Assembly (NCBI RefSeq): GCF_028435365.1
Contig: NZ_JAGTJJ010000043.1
Location: forward strand, 32,065-96,064
Length of the DNA stretch: 64,000 nucleotides
Direction: 5' to 3'
From: Polyangium jinanense
GTDB taxonomy: Bacteria > Myxococcota > Polyangia > Polyangiales > Polyangiaceae
Below the pieces are notes generated by a model that searched no databases, was not told the DNA's origin, and saw only the letters and a list, made by a program, of their open reading frames with translations. The translations under genes and the position numbers were made by a program. Of this stretch, positions 8,621 to 17,542 are shown piece after piece (the first letter of the stretch is position 1; each line of letters starts with the position of its first letter).

Positions 8621-11518
8621 ATGCGAAAACGAATGACGAATGCACGTTGGATGAGGCCCTGGTCCGGGATCGCGCTTTGCGCCCTCGCCACGGCCTGCGA
8701 TGAAGGCGGCCCGCTCCCGCAGGCGAACGAGGTTTCGGGCGGGGGCGTCGAAACAGAGGCCGCGCCGCTCCGCGCGAAGCTCGAGGCGCGGTTTCCCGAG
8801 CAGGCCCGGGAGGTGCTCTCGGCCGACCCGTTCGATGCCGGCGAGGACGGTTATCACCGGTCGCCGCCGCGGTCTCTCGGGACATGGGACGATTTGCGGG
8901 TCACGCTGCCGCGCGAAGGCGAAGGCGTGGTGCACTTTCGCACGCAGGACGGCTTCGAGATCGCGGTGCGCGAGGAAGGGCTCACGGGCGATGCATTCGG
9001 TGTCGACGCGGCCGTAGCATATCCGCGTCATGGCGGCACGTCGTTATGGGTGCGAAGCGCGGGCGGCGTGGAGGAGTGGCTCGCGCTCGAAGCTGACCAC
9101 GCGCAGGAGGGCGCGCCGCTCGCGGTCTGGCGCGTGGACGGGGCGACGGCGCGGCAGGACGCGTCGGGAATTCATTTTTTCGATGAGCGGGGCCGCGCGC
9201 GTGTACACGTCACGGCGCCGCGCGCTTTCGCGGAGGGCGGAGCGCCGGTTTCCGTGCGCCTCTCGCTCGACGGCGCGACGATCGCGCTCCACCTGGAAGG
9301 CAAAGCCCCGCCGGGCGCTGCGCTCTTCGTGGATCCGGCGTGGACCACCGTCGCGCCGATGAACACCCCGCGCGACAGCCACGCGGCCACCTTGCTCACG
9401 AATGGCAAGGTCCTCGTCACCGGCGGGTATACGACCGGCAACCTGCCCACCAAGTTCGCGGAGCTTTACGACCCTGCGACGAACCTCTGGAGCTTCACGG
9501 GCTCCATGATTGCCGCGCGCCTCGCCCACACGTCGACGAGGCTCGCCGATGGCCGGGTGCTCATCGCCGGCGGTCTCTGGGAGGTCAGCTCCGCGGGCGG
9601 CGAAGTCTACAATCCCGCGACGGGCACGTTTTCCGCGACACCGCCGATGAAAATGGACCGAGCGACCCACCGCGCGGCGCTTCTCGGCGATGGTCGCGTG
9701 CTCGCCGTCGGCGGCTATTACTCCATGAACGAGAAGGCCACCGAGATCTACGACCCGGTCGCGAATACCTGGACGACGGGCCCCTCGATGGTCGACTCGC
9801 GCGCGTCGTTTGCGCTCGTCACGCTGGCGAACGGCAAGGTCCTCGCCATCGGCGGCTCGGGCACGGGCTCGCAGAACGCGGAGCTCTACGATCCCGCGAC
9901 GAATGCCTGGAGCTCCGCGGGCATGCTCAACGTGCCGCATTCTTTCAATAGTGCTGCGCGCCTCAATAACGGCAATGCAATCACCTGCGGCAACACCGAC
10001 TATACCGCGTTTTGCGAGCTGTACAATCCGGCCACCAATTCGTGGACGCTCACGGGCTCCATGGCCGTCGGCCGCGCCGCGGCGACCATGGTGCTCCTGC
10101 CGAACAGCAAAGTCCTCGTCGCGGGCGGCGGCCTCGGAGCCGCAGGCCCGGCCAGCGCCGAGCTTTACGATCCGAACTCCGGCGCGTGGAGCACGACCGC
10201 CTCGATGAGCGTCGGGCGGAGCTACCACACGGCGACCTTGCTGCAAAGCGGAGGCGTGCTCGTGGCCGGCGGGGATCCACCCAACACGAGCTACACCACG
10301 AGCGCTGAAATCTACACCCTGGCGAACCCCGTCCCGTGCGCTGCCGGGGGGAATTGCCCGAACGGGCTCTGCGTCGACGGCTATTGTTGTGATACGTCCT
10401 GCGGCGGCGGCGTCGCCGGCGATTGCCAGGCATGCAACGTCCCGGGCGCGGAGGGCATTTGCTCCCCGGTCGCGGCGGGCACGACGTGCCGAGCGGCCGC
10501 GTCGGCCTGTGATGCCCCCGAGACCTGCAATGGCAGCGCCACCACGTGCCCGCCGGATGCGGCCCAGCCAAACGGGGCCGCCTGCAATGATGGGAATCCC
10601 TGCACGCAGACCGATACGTGCCAGGCCGGCACGTGCACGGGCGCAAATCCGGTGGTTTGCACCGCGCTCGACACCTGCCACCAGCCCGGCACGTGCAACC
10701 CTGCCACCGGCGTGTGCAATAACCCCGCCAAACCCGACGGCAGCACGTGCGACGACGGCAATGCGTGCTCGCAGACCGACACGTGCCAAGCCGGCGCCTG
10801 CGTCGGCGCCAACGCCGTGATTTGCCAGGCGGCGTCCCCGTGCCATTTGGCAGGCACGTGCAACCCGACCACGGGCGTGTGCTCGAATCCGACGAAGCCG
10901 GACGGCAGCACCTGCAACGATGGCAATGCCTGCACGCAGACGGATGCGTGCGCGAGCGGGGTCTGCACGGGAATGTCGCCCGTTTCGTGCGAGCCGCTCG
11001 ACGAATGCCATCTTCCGGGCTCGTGTGCTCCCGCGAGCGGCATGTGCTCGAATCCTGCCAAGCCGGACGGCACGCCCTGCACGGGCGGGATGTGCGTTGC
11101 CGGCGTCTGCATGAATGACCCGACGGGTGCAGGCGGCGCAGGTGGCGCGGGCGGCGCGGGTGGCGCGGGCGGAGCCGGTGGCAATGGAGGAACCGGCGGC
11201 TCCGGTGGCTCCGGTGGCAATGGAGGAACCGGTGGCGCGGGCGGAGCCGGTGGCAATGGAGGAACCGGCGGCTCCGGTGGCTCCGGTGGCAATGGAGGAA
11301 CCGGCGGCGGCGCAGGAGGAGCGGCTGGCTCTGGCGGTACCGACGTTACGTCGTCCTCGAGCAGCACGGCCTCGTCGGGCGGCGGCGGCGATTCGATTGG
11401 GGAGGAGGGCGCCTGCGGATGCCGTCAAGCCGGCGATGGCCCCCGCACGGCATGGCCGCTCGCCGGATTGCTGCTGCTCCTACGACCGCTGCGACGCCGT
11501 CGCATGAGCCGAGGCTAG
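8621..11518 (+). CDS. Kelch-repeat lipoprotein with MYXO-CTERM-like tail
   Basis: 965 residues, ATG with GAGG 6 bases upstream. A lipobox (LATAC) follows the signal. Residues about 30-245 form an N-terminal domain of the type that precedes Kelch repeats in myxobacterial proteins. Residues about 245-570 hold six to seven Kelch repeats (for example GKVLVTGGYTTGN, DGRVLIAGGLWE, AELYDPATNAWS), a beta-propeller. Residues 575-830 are Cys-rich repeats (CDDGNACSQTDTCQAG). A Gly-rich linker follows, and the end has ACGCRQAG, a hydrophobic helix and an Arg cluster, as in MYXO-CTERM sorting signals. A cell-surface binding or structural protein is inferred. Divergent from the small genes below 8571. Confidence 0.9.
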   Translation: MRKRMTNARWMRPWSGIALCALATACDEGGPLPQANEVSGGGVETEAAPLRAKLEARFPEQAREVLSADPFDAGEDGYHRSPPRSLGTWDDLRVTLPREGEGVVHFRTQDGFEIAVREEGLTGDAFGVDAAVAYPRHGGTSLWVRSAGGVEEWLALEADHAQEGAPLAVWRVDGATARQDASGIHFFDERGRARVHVTAPRAFAEGGAPVSVRLSLDGATIALHLEGKAPPGAALFVDPAWTTVAPMNTPRDSHAATLLTNGKVLVTGGYTTGNLPTKFAELYDPATNLWSFTGSMIAARLAHTSTRLADGRVLIAGGLWEVSSAGGEVYNPATGTFSATPPMKMDRATHRAALLGDGRVLAVGGYYSMNEKATEIYDPVANTWTTGPSMVDSRASFALVTLANGKVLAIGGSGTGSQNAELYDPATNAWSSAGMLNVPHSFNSAARLNNGNAITCGNTDYTAFCELYNPATNSWTLTGSMAVGRAAATMVLLPNSKVLVAGGGLGAAGPASAELYDPNSGAWSTTASMSVGRSYHTATLLQSGGVLVAGGDPPNTSYTTSAEIYTLANPVPCAAGGNCPNGLCVDGYCCDTSCGGGVAGDCQACNVPGAEGICSPVAAGTTCRAAASACDAPETCNGSATTCPPDAAQPNGAACNDGNPCTQTDTCQAGTCTGANPVVCTALDTCHQPGTCNPATGVCNNPAKPDGSTCDDGNACSQTDTCQAGACVGANAVICQAASPCHLAGTCNPTTGVCSNPTKPDGSTCNDGNACTQTDACASGVCTGMSPVSCEPLDECHLPGSCAPASGMCSNPAKPDGTPCTGGMCVAGVCMNDPTGAGGAGGAGGAGGAGGAGGNGGTGGSGGSGGNGGTGGAGGAGGNGGTGGSGGSGGNGGTGGGAGGAAGSGGTDVTSSSSSTASSGGGGDSIGEEGACGCRQAGDGPRTAWPLAGLLLLLRPLRRRRMSRG
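11161..11304 (+). repeat. Two 72-bp Gly-rich tandem repeats
   Basis: Two copies of a 72-base unit (11161-11232 and 11233-11304) encode GAGGAGGNGGTGGSGGSGG-like sequence, the flexible linker before the C-terminal sorting tail of the Kelch protein. The unit is in frame, so slippage would change linker length only. Confidence 0.85.
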
Positions 11519-11580
11519 CCAAGGAGCCGCCTGCGCGGTTCGGCATCCCCATCCCAAACGATTTCTCCTCCCCGAGGCGA

Positions 11581-12591
11581 TCAGCGCGTCTTGGATGTCG
11601 TCGTCGCCTTCTTCGCGGGGGCCTTCTTCGCGGGGGCCTTCTTTGCCGGCGCCTTCTTTGCCGCGGTCTTCTTTGCCGCGGCCTTCCTGGTTGCCAGGAG
11701 CGCGCGGAAGCCGTCGGCCAGCAATTTGTGTCGAGGCAGAAGGGACTTGCGCCAATCGAGCTGCGTCGTTGCGGCGGTGCCCGCCTCGAGCGACGCGACT
11801 TCACGATCGACTTGCTCGATGGCTTGCGTCAACAGCTCGCTCGGCAGGCCGCGAAGGCTCTCGTTCAGGCCCATGTTCCCCGTGATCGCGTCCCAGAATT
11901 GCGTCAGGGCTTCGTCGGCGACGCTTGCACGCCGGTCGGCCCACGCCTCGAGCAGGAGCGAGAACCGCGCCGCTTCTCCGGCCGCGTCGGCGCCGTAGTA
12001 GCGTTCGGCCTTGCCCGCGCGGAAGGCCTCGTACGCCGCGATGGCTTCTTCCGGCACGGCCACCGCGGGGTTGAACGTCCACGCCGGCGGGTACGGTCGA
12101 CGGAGCGACAGGTGCTTCACGGCAGCGACCGCGAGCCGCTCGTCATCCCCTCGAAGATGCGCGGCGATGACGTCGAGCCAGTGCTCCTTCGCCTCGAGCA
12201 CCTTCGCGAACACCTCGGTTTCGGCCTTGGCGTGGTGAAGGGGGCCGAAGGGCTCGGGCTCCTCCCGAACCTGCTTCGGTTTCGACTTCGTCTGTACCGT
12301 GTACGCATCCCAGAGTGTCCCGGGCTGGGCGTTTTGGAGAAACGCCGCGAGGCGGTCGCGCTGCTTGTCGACCGAGCCGGCGTCGTACATCGTGAGCCCG
12401 TTCGCGGAACAGCACTTGGGATCGAGCATCGGGAGGTGTTCAGCGGCGAAAGGGCTCTCGACGACCCGAACGAGGCCGAGGCCTTGCCGGCAGAACGCAC
12501 AGACCGGATCGCGCACGCTCGAGTCCGGCGCGGCACGAGCGCCATTGTGTTCGTGGTCGACGGCGACGAGCGAAGGCAGAATCTTGGGCAT
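11581..12591 (-). CDS. Unknown protein with histone-H1-like Lys/Ala tail
   Basis: 336 residues. The N-terminal part includes a CAFC pair and later CC (residues about 31-34 and 60), possibly a metal site; the middle is helical, with a long stretch about residues 160-290 and no family I recognise. The last 35 residues are a Lys/Ala/Pro tail made of KKAPA units, like the C-terminal domain of histone H1 and bacterial H1-like proteins. Such tails bind nucleic acid or polyphosphate non-specifically. The gene is a single unit between the Kelch gene and an integrase fossil. A second unrelated protein at 19006-19776 has the same kind of tail. Confidence 0.75.
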   Translation of the reverse strand: MPKILPSLVAVDHEHNGARAAPDSSVRDPVCAFCRQGLGLVRVVESPFAAEHLPMLDPKCCSANGLTMYDAGSVDKQRDRLAAFLQNAQPGTLWDAYTVQTKSKPKQVREEPEPFGPLHHAKAETEVFAKVLEAKEHWLDVIAAHLRGDDERLAVAAVKHLSLRRPYPPAWTFNPAVAVPEEAIAAYEAFRAGKAERYYGADAAGEAARFSLLLEAWADRRASVADEALTQFWDAITGNMGLNESLRGLPSELLTQAIEQVDREVASLEAGTAATTQLDWRKSLLPRHKLLADGFRALLATRKAAAKKTAAKKAPAKKAPAKKAPAKKATTTSKTR

Positions 12592-12898
12592 GCTCCCCTA
12601 TACGGCACAACCAGGAATTTTGTAACTACGTGAACGTCGGGCTACGACCGAACGAGATGCGGGGGCTACGGCGGTGGGCAGGGGGCCGCATCCATGAGGA
12701 GCACAGGCGCAGAACGTTCGATGGTCATGGATGGGGTTCGCGTTGGGCCGGGAAAAAGCTCTCGAAGGGCTCTCTTGTAGACGACGATCACAGTGGACGC
12801 CGACATGTCCACCGCTGTACACGAATGTCGCTAGAATTATGTACAACGCCGAATAGGACGTCAGCCCATCGCCAACAGGACAGGGAAAGCTATTTAAA
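12592..12898. other. Gene-free stretch with integrase fossil
   Basis: About 300 bases between a minus-strand gene start and a plus-strand gene start. Apart from the integrase fragment at 12630-12677, I see no coding frame. The end (12880-12898) is AT-richer than the surroundings and probably carries the promoter of the plus-strand gene. Confidence 0.6.
12630..12677 (+). pseudogene. Tyrosine recombinase fragment
   Basis: This stretch translates as VGLRPNEMRGLRR and matches AGLRPNEVRGLRR in the integrase at 61915-62630; the 16 bases gcgggggctacggcgg are identical in both. That motif holds the first catalytic Arg region of tyrosine recombinases. No other integrase sequence is recognisable around it, so it is a relic of an old insertion. 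Confidence 0.65.
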
Positions 12899-13426
12899 AT
12901 GACAGAGTTTCGGGACTGCCGATCCATCCCGCACGACCTGGACCTTTCCGACGCCGTCGCGGAGCGCCTTGTCGCACATGTCGCGTGCTCCTTGCTCCCA
13001 GGGCTGGAGCGCACTGTCGGCGCCATCGATTGGCGCCATGGGAGTGAGCATGGCACCGACTGGACGGCGGAGGGCTTTCTACCAGACGAAACGTTGATTG
13101 TATTGTGCCTCCAGACGCACACGCGTGAAGTCCGCTTGTACCTTGATACAGCCTTCAAACCGGTGCCTGAACCTCCTTGGTGGGCGGATTGGCTCGTTGT
13201 CGGCATTCTGGCAGGCGCAGTTGGTGTCGGCGTACTGCTCGAAAGCGTGGGCTGGGGTGTCGCCTCCGCTGTGCTTGGGTTCGGGGCGTGGGTAGGCCGC
13301 GACGTCCTCCTCCAGATTCGGGCAGAGCGTACTGCGCGCCCCCGTTCTATCGATGAGGAATCCTGGCGCCAGCGTTTCAATGCAGCCATCGACCAGGCGT
13401 GCGACATGATTCGCGCCAGTGGCTGA
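12899..13426 (+). CDS. Membrane protein of unknown function
   Basis: 175 residues, ATG start. An N-terminal soluble part of about 95 residues is followed by two adjacent hydrophobic segments (about 98-118 and 120-140, GILAGAVGVGVLLESVGW and GVASAVLGFGAWVG) that could form a hairpin, then a basic C-terminal region. No family is recognised. It runs towards the glutathione transferase gene (convergent, 29 bases apart). It lies in a patch flanked by gene fragments, so it may be part of a transferred segment. Confidence 0.65.
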   Translation: MTEFRDCRSIPHDLDLSDAVAERLVAHVACSLLPGLERTVGAIDWRHGSEHGTDWTAEGFLPDETLIVLCLQTHTREVRLYLDTAFKPVPEPPWWADWLVVGILAGAVGVGVLLESVGWGVASAVLGFGAWVGRDVLLQIRAERTARPRSIDEESWRQRFNAAIDQACDMIRASG

Positions 13427-13455
13427 CGCGGTTTCCGCGCAAGTGAGGCGGCGCT

Positions 13456-14091
13456 TCACTCTGCGAAGCGGCGCTCCCACAGCGGCTGCAGCCGCGGATC
13501 GTTGTCGACCCGCGCCATCACGTGCGTCATCTTCGGCGCCTCCTGCTCGAACCGCGGCCGCCAGGGACCAAAGCGCGACACGACGTTCACGTACAAGTCC
13601 AGCACCGTCAGCGTGTCGCCGAGCAGGTAGCGGTCGGGTGTCAGTTGCGAATCCATGTGCTGCCAGCAGAACGCAATGCGCTCGTGCACCGCATGCACCA
13701 CCGCGTCGCGCTGCGCAGGCTCGGCGCCGATGCGCGTGACGTCCGGCTTGATCCAGTGCAGCGAGTAAATGGCGGACGACACGAAGACCATCCAGCGCAG
13801 GAACTGTCGGCGCGACGGATCGTCGACCGCCGGCGCGAGGCGCGACCCCGGATGCCGGTCCGAAAGGTCGATCAAAATCGCCGCGCTTTCGGTCATCACC
13901 TCGCCGTTCGGGAACACCAGCGTGGGCAACTGGCGCATCGCGTTGACTGGCGCGACGCGCTCGCGCGCCTCCGGTTCCACCCAGGTGGCGCCTTCGATCA
14001 GACGGTACGGCAGACCGAGCAAAATGAGCGCAGCCTCGACCGCGACCGCGCCGGACCCGGGGGCGCCGTAAAGCGTGAGCATGTTCGTCAT
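13456..14091 (-). CDS. Glutathione S-transferase family protein
   Basis: 211 residues, typical of the family. The N-terminal thioredoxin-like domain (about residues 4-82) contains LTLYGAPGSG, the cis-Pro site in RQLPTLVFPNGEVMTES and the Glu-Ser glutathione-binding pair; the C-terminal helical domain (about 90-211) has the RYLLGDTLTVLDLYV N-capping motif. It probably conjugates or reduces small electrophiles in the cytoplasm using glutathione; the substrate cannot be told. ATG 14082 is a possible alternative start three codons in. It is divergent from the small gene at 14158. Confidence 0.9.
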   Translation of the reverse strand: MTNMLTLYGAPGSGAVAVEAALILLGLPYRLIEGATWVEPEARERVAPVNAMRQLPTLVFPNGEVMTESAAILIDLSDRHPGSRLAPAVDDPSRRQFLRWMVFVSSAIYSLHWIKPDVTRIGAEPAQRDAVVHAVHERIAFCWQHMDSQLTPDRYLLGDTLTVLDLYVNVVSRFGPWRPRFEQEAPKMTHVMARVDNDPRLQPLWERRFAE

Positions 14092-14157
14092 GAAGTCGAT
14101 ACCTCTACTCTCTTGTTGTGGTCATGGTAGTGTAGTAAAGCGCAGGATCGCAAGACA

Positions 14158-14484
14158 ATGACGAAACAAGAGGCACTGATAATCGCAACGGCCTTTCGGG
14201 ATCGCCAGGGATACAAAACAACGATCGATGCCGGAACGCCTGCCAGGCTGTACGATTCATTTGAATGCGTAACCGGCCCCGCTTGGGTGATCGAGGCTCC
14301 GCTTCCGCCCTCAACGCTCGAGGGAACCAATACGATCACCTATGTCGTCTCGGTTGCTGAGAAAGCCGTAAAATGCATCATCAATTCCTCCGGATTCATC
14401 AAGCGTCTGGACGAGCTGGATACGAGTTTTTCGGATGACGAGCTCGACGAGCTCAGGGACATGGGGTTTGAGGTGCTCGACTGA
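14158..14484 (+). CDS. Small acidic protein of unknown function
   Basis: 108 residues, ATG start, no signal peptide or membrane segment. The sequence has an alternating beta/alpha pattern (WVIEAPLPPS, TITYVVSVAEKAV) and an acidic C terminus (DTSFSDDELDELRDMGFEVLD). Size and character resemble immunity-type or small regulatory proteins, but no toxin partner is adjacent and I do not recognise a family. Codon use is less GC3-biased than in most neighbours, which suggests transfer. Confidence 0.6.
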   Translation: MTKQEALIIATAFRDRQGYKTTIDAGTPARLYDSFECVTGPAWVIEAPLPPSTLEGTNTITYVVSVAEKAVKCIINSSGFIKRLDELDTSFSDDELDELRDMGFEVLD

Positions 14485-14505
14485 GCCCCTCGCCGCGAAC
14501 ACTGC

Positions 14506-14613
14506 TCGGCGCGCATCGCGCAGCCCGACGACGTGGGCGAGGTGATCGCTGCGCTGCTCTCCGACAAAAGGGGAGCGGGCGGACTCGTCTTCAGCCTCTG
14601 GGGGACGAAGTGA
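14506..14613 (+). pseudogene. C-terminal fragment of an SDR oxidoreductase
   Basis: A 35-codon stretch ending in TGA translates as RIAQPDDVGEVIAALLSD then GAGGLVFSLWGTK. RIxxPDDVxxVxxxLxSD is the classical C-terminal signature of short-chain dehydrogenases. There is no Rossmann fold or catalytic YxxxK upstream, because the preceding sequence is the small gene at 14158-14484. It is therefore a 5'-deleted relic. Confidence 0.55.
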
Positions 14614-14671
14614 GAACCCTTGCTGCTGATTCATGTTGTGGGGCTCGCAATGTTTCATGTAGCCTCGCTTC

Positions 14672-15205
14672 ATGCGAATTTCCTCCCAGGTACCTGTAGA
14701 CCAAGGAATTTCTCTTCGCGTGGACCGACGGGGTTTTCTCGGAGGGCTCTCGGCGCTCTTCGCGGCGTCTCTCTTGCCGGCCTGTGGCTCGGACGAGCCC
14801 GTCGTTGACGGACCCCTCGCTCGGTTCCTCGCGCTCTCGGCGTTGCTCACCGGCTTCGAGAACCTCCCGCGCGCGCATGGGCAGATCTACCTGGATGCGC
14901 TGCGCGCCTCGCCGGAGCAATCGGTGGCGCTCGACGAGCTTTATGCCGAGGCGGGTTATGGCGGCGAATCGAGCCCGGGCTCCCTCGCGGACCTCGAGGC
15001 GAAAGGCACCTTCACCGATGCACGCCTGCGCGCCGTCGCCGACACCATCATCCTCAACTGGTACACGGGCGTCTACGAGGGCGCTTCGGGCCCCGAGGTC
15101 GCCACGTACACCGACGCGCTGACATGGCGCGCGCTGGACTACACGAACCCCCCGAGCGAATGCGGCGGCCTCACAGGCTTCTGGGCGGAACCCCCCGCGG
15201 GCTGA
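14672..15205 (+). CDS. Sugar/alcohol dehydrogenase small subunit, TAT-exported
   Basis: 177 residues. The N terminus has a twin-arginine motif (RRGFLGGLSALFAA) followed by LPAC, so it looks like a TAT-exported, possibly lipid-modified protein. The rest (GQIYLDALRASPEQSVALDELY, TGVYEG, YTDALTWRALDYTNPP) matches the small subunit of membrane-bound FAD sorbitol/gluconate-type dehydrogenases. It lies 30 bases before the GMC flavoprotein gene. In this family the small subunit carries the flavoprotein through the TAT system and stabilises it in the periplasm. No cytochrome subunit gene is adjacent. Confidence 0.8.
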   Translation: MRISSQVPVDQGISLRVDRRGFLGGLSALFAASLLPACGSDEPVVDGPLARFLALSALLTGFENLPRAHGQIYLDALRASPEQSVALDELYAEAGYGGESSPGSLADLEAKGTFTDARLRAVADTIILNWYTGVYEGASGPEVATYTDALTWRALDYTNPPSECGGLTGFWAEPPAG

Positions 15206-15235
15206 CCTCACGCCACGATTGGAAAGGACCACGTC

Positions 15236-16843
15236 ATGGGAGATCAACTGACAGCGGACGTCGTCATCGTCGGCGCAGGTATTTCAGGGACCATCCTGGC
15301 CCATCGGCTCGCCAAGGGCGGGGCCAAAGTCCTCATCCTCGAATCGGGGCCCCGCGTCGATCGGCAGAAAGCAATCGATACCTACCGCAGCGCGCTCATC
15401 AAGGTCCCCGAATCGCCCTTCCCGCGCTCCACCGCGGCGCCGGGGCCGGCCGTCATCGACCTCGAGGGCTATTACGTCCAGGAGGGCCCAGATCTCTTCA
15501 AGAGCTCGTACTTGCGTCTCGTCGGCGGCACCACCTGGCACTGGCTGGGGACCACGATCCGGCTCGTGCCGGACGATTTCCAGATGAAGACGCTTTTCGG
15601 CGTGGGTGTGGATTGGCCCATCACCTACGACGACCTCGAGCCCTATTATGCCGAGGCTGAGATCGAGCTCGGGGTCGCGGGGGAAGGGGACCTCGGCTCG
15701 CCTCGGACGACGCCTTATCCGATGAAGCCCATTCCGCTGACCTACTCGGACAAACGCATCGCGGACGCCATCGGCGGGCTCGGGTATACCGTCACGACGA
15801 CCGCGCAGGCGCGCAACACGGATACCTACGACGAGCGTCCCCCGTGTTGCGGCGCCCGGACGTGTATCCCTGTCTGCCCTGTCGTCGCGCGATACGACGC
15901 CTCGGTGCACGTCAAGAAAGCCGAGGACGCGGGCGTTCAGATCGTCGATGAGGCCATCGCGCATTTCATCGACATCGGCGCTGACGGCCGCGTGAGCCGT
16001 ATTCGCTTCAAGCGGCCCGACGGCAGCGAGCACGAGGCGTCTGGCAAGGTGTACGTCCTCGCCGCGCACGCCATGGAGACGCCCAAGCTCCTGCTCATGT
16101 CGAAGACCGGCGCGCTGCCGAACGGCGTTTCGAACCTGAGCGATCAGGTGGGCCGAAACCTGATGGATCACCCGATTCAACTGAGCTGGGCGCTCGCGGA
16201 GGACTCGCTCGCCCAGAGCCGCGGACCGCTCTCGACCGGGGGGATCGACGGGACGCGGGGCGGGGCCTTCCGCAATGCAACGGCCGCGTTCCGCGTCGAA
16301 TTCGGCAATGACGGCTGGACGTGGCCGACGGGCGGGCCGATGAGTACCGTGGGCGAGCTCGTGAAGCTCGGCCTGCGAGGTCAAGCGCTCGCGAAGGAGC
16401 TTTCCCGGCAAAGCGCGCGCCAGCTACGCTTGTCGAGCCTCATGGAGCAGCTCCCGGATCCGGAGAACCGCATCGTCCCCGCGATGGACCAGCTCGACGC
16501 GCTCGGCATCCCGCGCCCGCGCATTTCCTACCGCGTCGATACCTACACGCGGGACGGCATGAGCAAGGCGATAGGGGTTCACGATCAGATCTTCGATGCC
16601 CTCGGCGCAACGGTTCGAGAGCACGATCCGGAGCCACAAGGCGCGGGGCATGTGATGGGCACCTATCGCATGGGCGCCGATCCTGCGACGTCCGTCGTCG
16701 ACGCCCAGTGCCGCTCGCACGAGCATGACAACCTGTTCATGCTCGGCAGCGGCACCTTCCCGACGGCCGGCACGGCGAATCCCACCTTGACGATCGTCGC
16801 GCTCACCCTCCGCGCGGTCGCGGCGATCCAGGCGCAGCTCTGA
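15236..16843 (+). CDS. GMC-family FAD dehydrogenase large subunit
   Basis: 535 residues, ATG with GGAAAGGA upstream. An FAD-binding Rossmann motif VGAGISGTILAHRL lies at about residues 11-24; a Cys cluster CCGARTCIPVCP near 204-215 is typical of the gluconate/sorbitol/fructose dehydrogenase branch, where Cys residues bind a 3Fe-4S cluster; the C-terminal GMC motifs HVMGTYRMG and the final NPTLTIVALTLRA are present. It probably oxidises a sugar or polyol in the periplasm together with the small subunit encoded just upstream. The electron acceptor is unclear since the usual multihaem cytochrome subunit is missing here. Confidence 0.9.
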   Translation: MGDQLTADVVIVGAGISGTILAHRLAKGGAKVLILESGPRVDRQKAIDTYRSALIKVPESPFPRSTAAPGPAVIDLEGYYVQEGPDLFKSSYLRLVGGTTWHWLGTTIRLVPDDFQMKTLFGVGVDWPITYDDLEPYYAEAEIELGVAGEGDLGSPRTTPYPMKPIPLTYSDKRIADAIGGLGYTVTTTAQARNTDTYDERPPCCGARTCIPVCPVVARYDASVHVKKAEDAGVQIVDEAIAHFIDIGADGRVSRIRFKRPDGSEHEASGKVYVLAAHAMETPKLLLMSKTGALPNGVSNLSDQVGRNLMDHPIQLSWALAEDSLAQSRGPLSTGGIDGTRGGAFRNATAAFRVEFGNDGWTWPTGGPMSTVGELVKLGLRGQALAKELSRQSARQLRLSSLMEQLPDPENRIVPAMDQLDALGIPRPRISYRVDTYTRDGMSKAIGVHDQIFDALGATVREHDPEPQGAGHVMGTYRMGADPATSVVDAQCRSHEHDNLFMLGSGTFPTAGTANPTLTIVALTLRAVAAIQAQL

Positions 16844-16877
16844 CATTCATCGCGAGAAACGATCCGCGAGGAGTGCC

Positions 16878-17498
16878 TCAGCGCTGACGGCGCCGGCGCG
16901 ACGCCAGGCCTATCATCATGAGGCTCAACGTGGGCGTGCTCCCGGCGGAACCGCATCCGCCACCGCTGTCCTCTTCACCATCTGGAGCATCGACGGGCGA
17001 ACCCTTGCCCACCGTCACGGTCATTTTGGTGGCTGCGGCCTTGTCCCCCTCAGGAACGAGGTCCGCGTTCGAGGAATTGCCGGCCCCGAAGAGCGTGAGG
17101 GTGATATCGGCCTCTGGCGCGACGAGCGAGAAGTCGAAGCGTAGCTCGTCGGCGGTGAAAGGCTGCGGGGCGGAATGCGTCAATTCGGCCCCCACCTTCT
17201 TCATCCCGCTGCTGCCGGTCTCGAGGCTGGCCTCCGCGTTGTCCACGGCGATGTCCAGCCCTCCCGTCTTTGCGGCACCCCCCCGGATGACGAAGCTGTA
17301 TTGGCCTGTGGCTCCCGGCTCCAGGGCTGTGGGGCCCTCGAACTCCACGGTGCAAGCCGCTCCCCCCTTGTGACACGTGATGCACGTCGCCTTGTCCTTG
17401 CCGGACTGACCAGCAATGCCCGTGCTGGTGGCGAGAGCAGGAGACGACCATAACGCTAGAACGGCGAAGAGACCTGCGACACGGAGCAAAGAATGCAT
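16878..17498 (-). CDS. CxxCH protein with MYXO-CTERM-like tail
   Basis: 206 residues, TTGGAG 5 bases before ATG. A signal peptide (to about residue 23, ALA) is followed by CITCHKGG, a haem-c or metal-binding CxxCH, then a beta-sandwich domain (about 48-165) and an acidic linker with GGGCGSAG, a hydrophobic stretch and RRRRQR, the layout of MYXO-CTERM anchored proteins. This resembles the MXAN_6652-type family of anchored proteins, though I cannot confirm it. The gene is 44 bases downstream of the Fur-box lipoprotein gene on the same strand and may be coregulated by iron. It converges with the dehydrogenase gene. Confidence 0.75.
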   Translation of the reverse strand: MHSLLRVAGLFAVLALWSSPALATSTGIAGQSGKDKATCITCHKGGAACTVEFEGPTALEPGATGQYSFVIRGGAAKTGGLDIAVDNAEASLETGSSGMKKVGAELTHSAPQPFTADELRFDFSLVAPEADITLTLFGAGNSSNADLVPEGDKAAATKMTVTVGKGSPVDAPDGEEDSGGGCGSAGSTPTLSLMMIGLASRRRRQR

Positions 17499-17542
17499 GG
17501 AATCTCCAAGGAGGGGTGAGACGCGGTGTTGCTAGAGCCGCG

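Noticed and set aside
7692..8885. 397-residue version of the two-helix membrane protein
   Set aside because: The extra 230 N-terminal residues are Arg/Ala/Pro-rich, run under the divergent Kelch gene and lack a ribosome site; ATG 8195 has a good one.
9044..11428. 794-codon minus-strand frame opposite the Kelch gene
   Set aside because: Ala/Arg/Gly-rich product without domains; results from the GC3 bias of the real gene.
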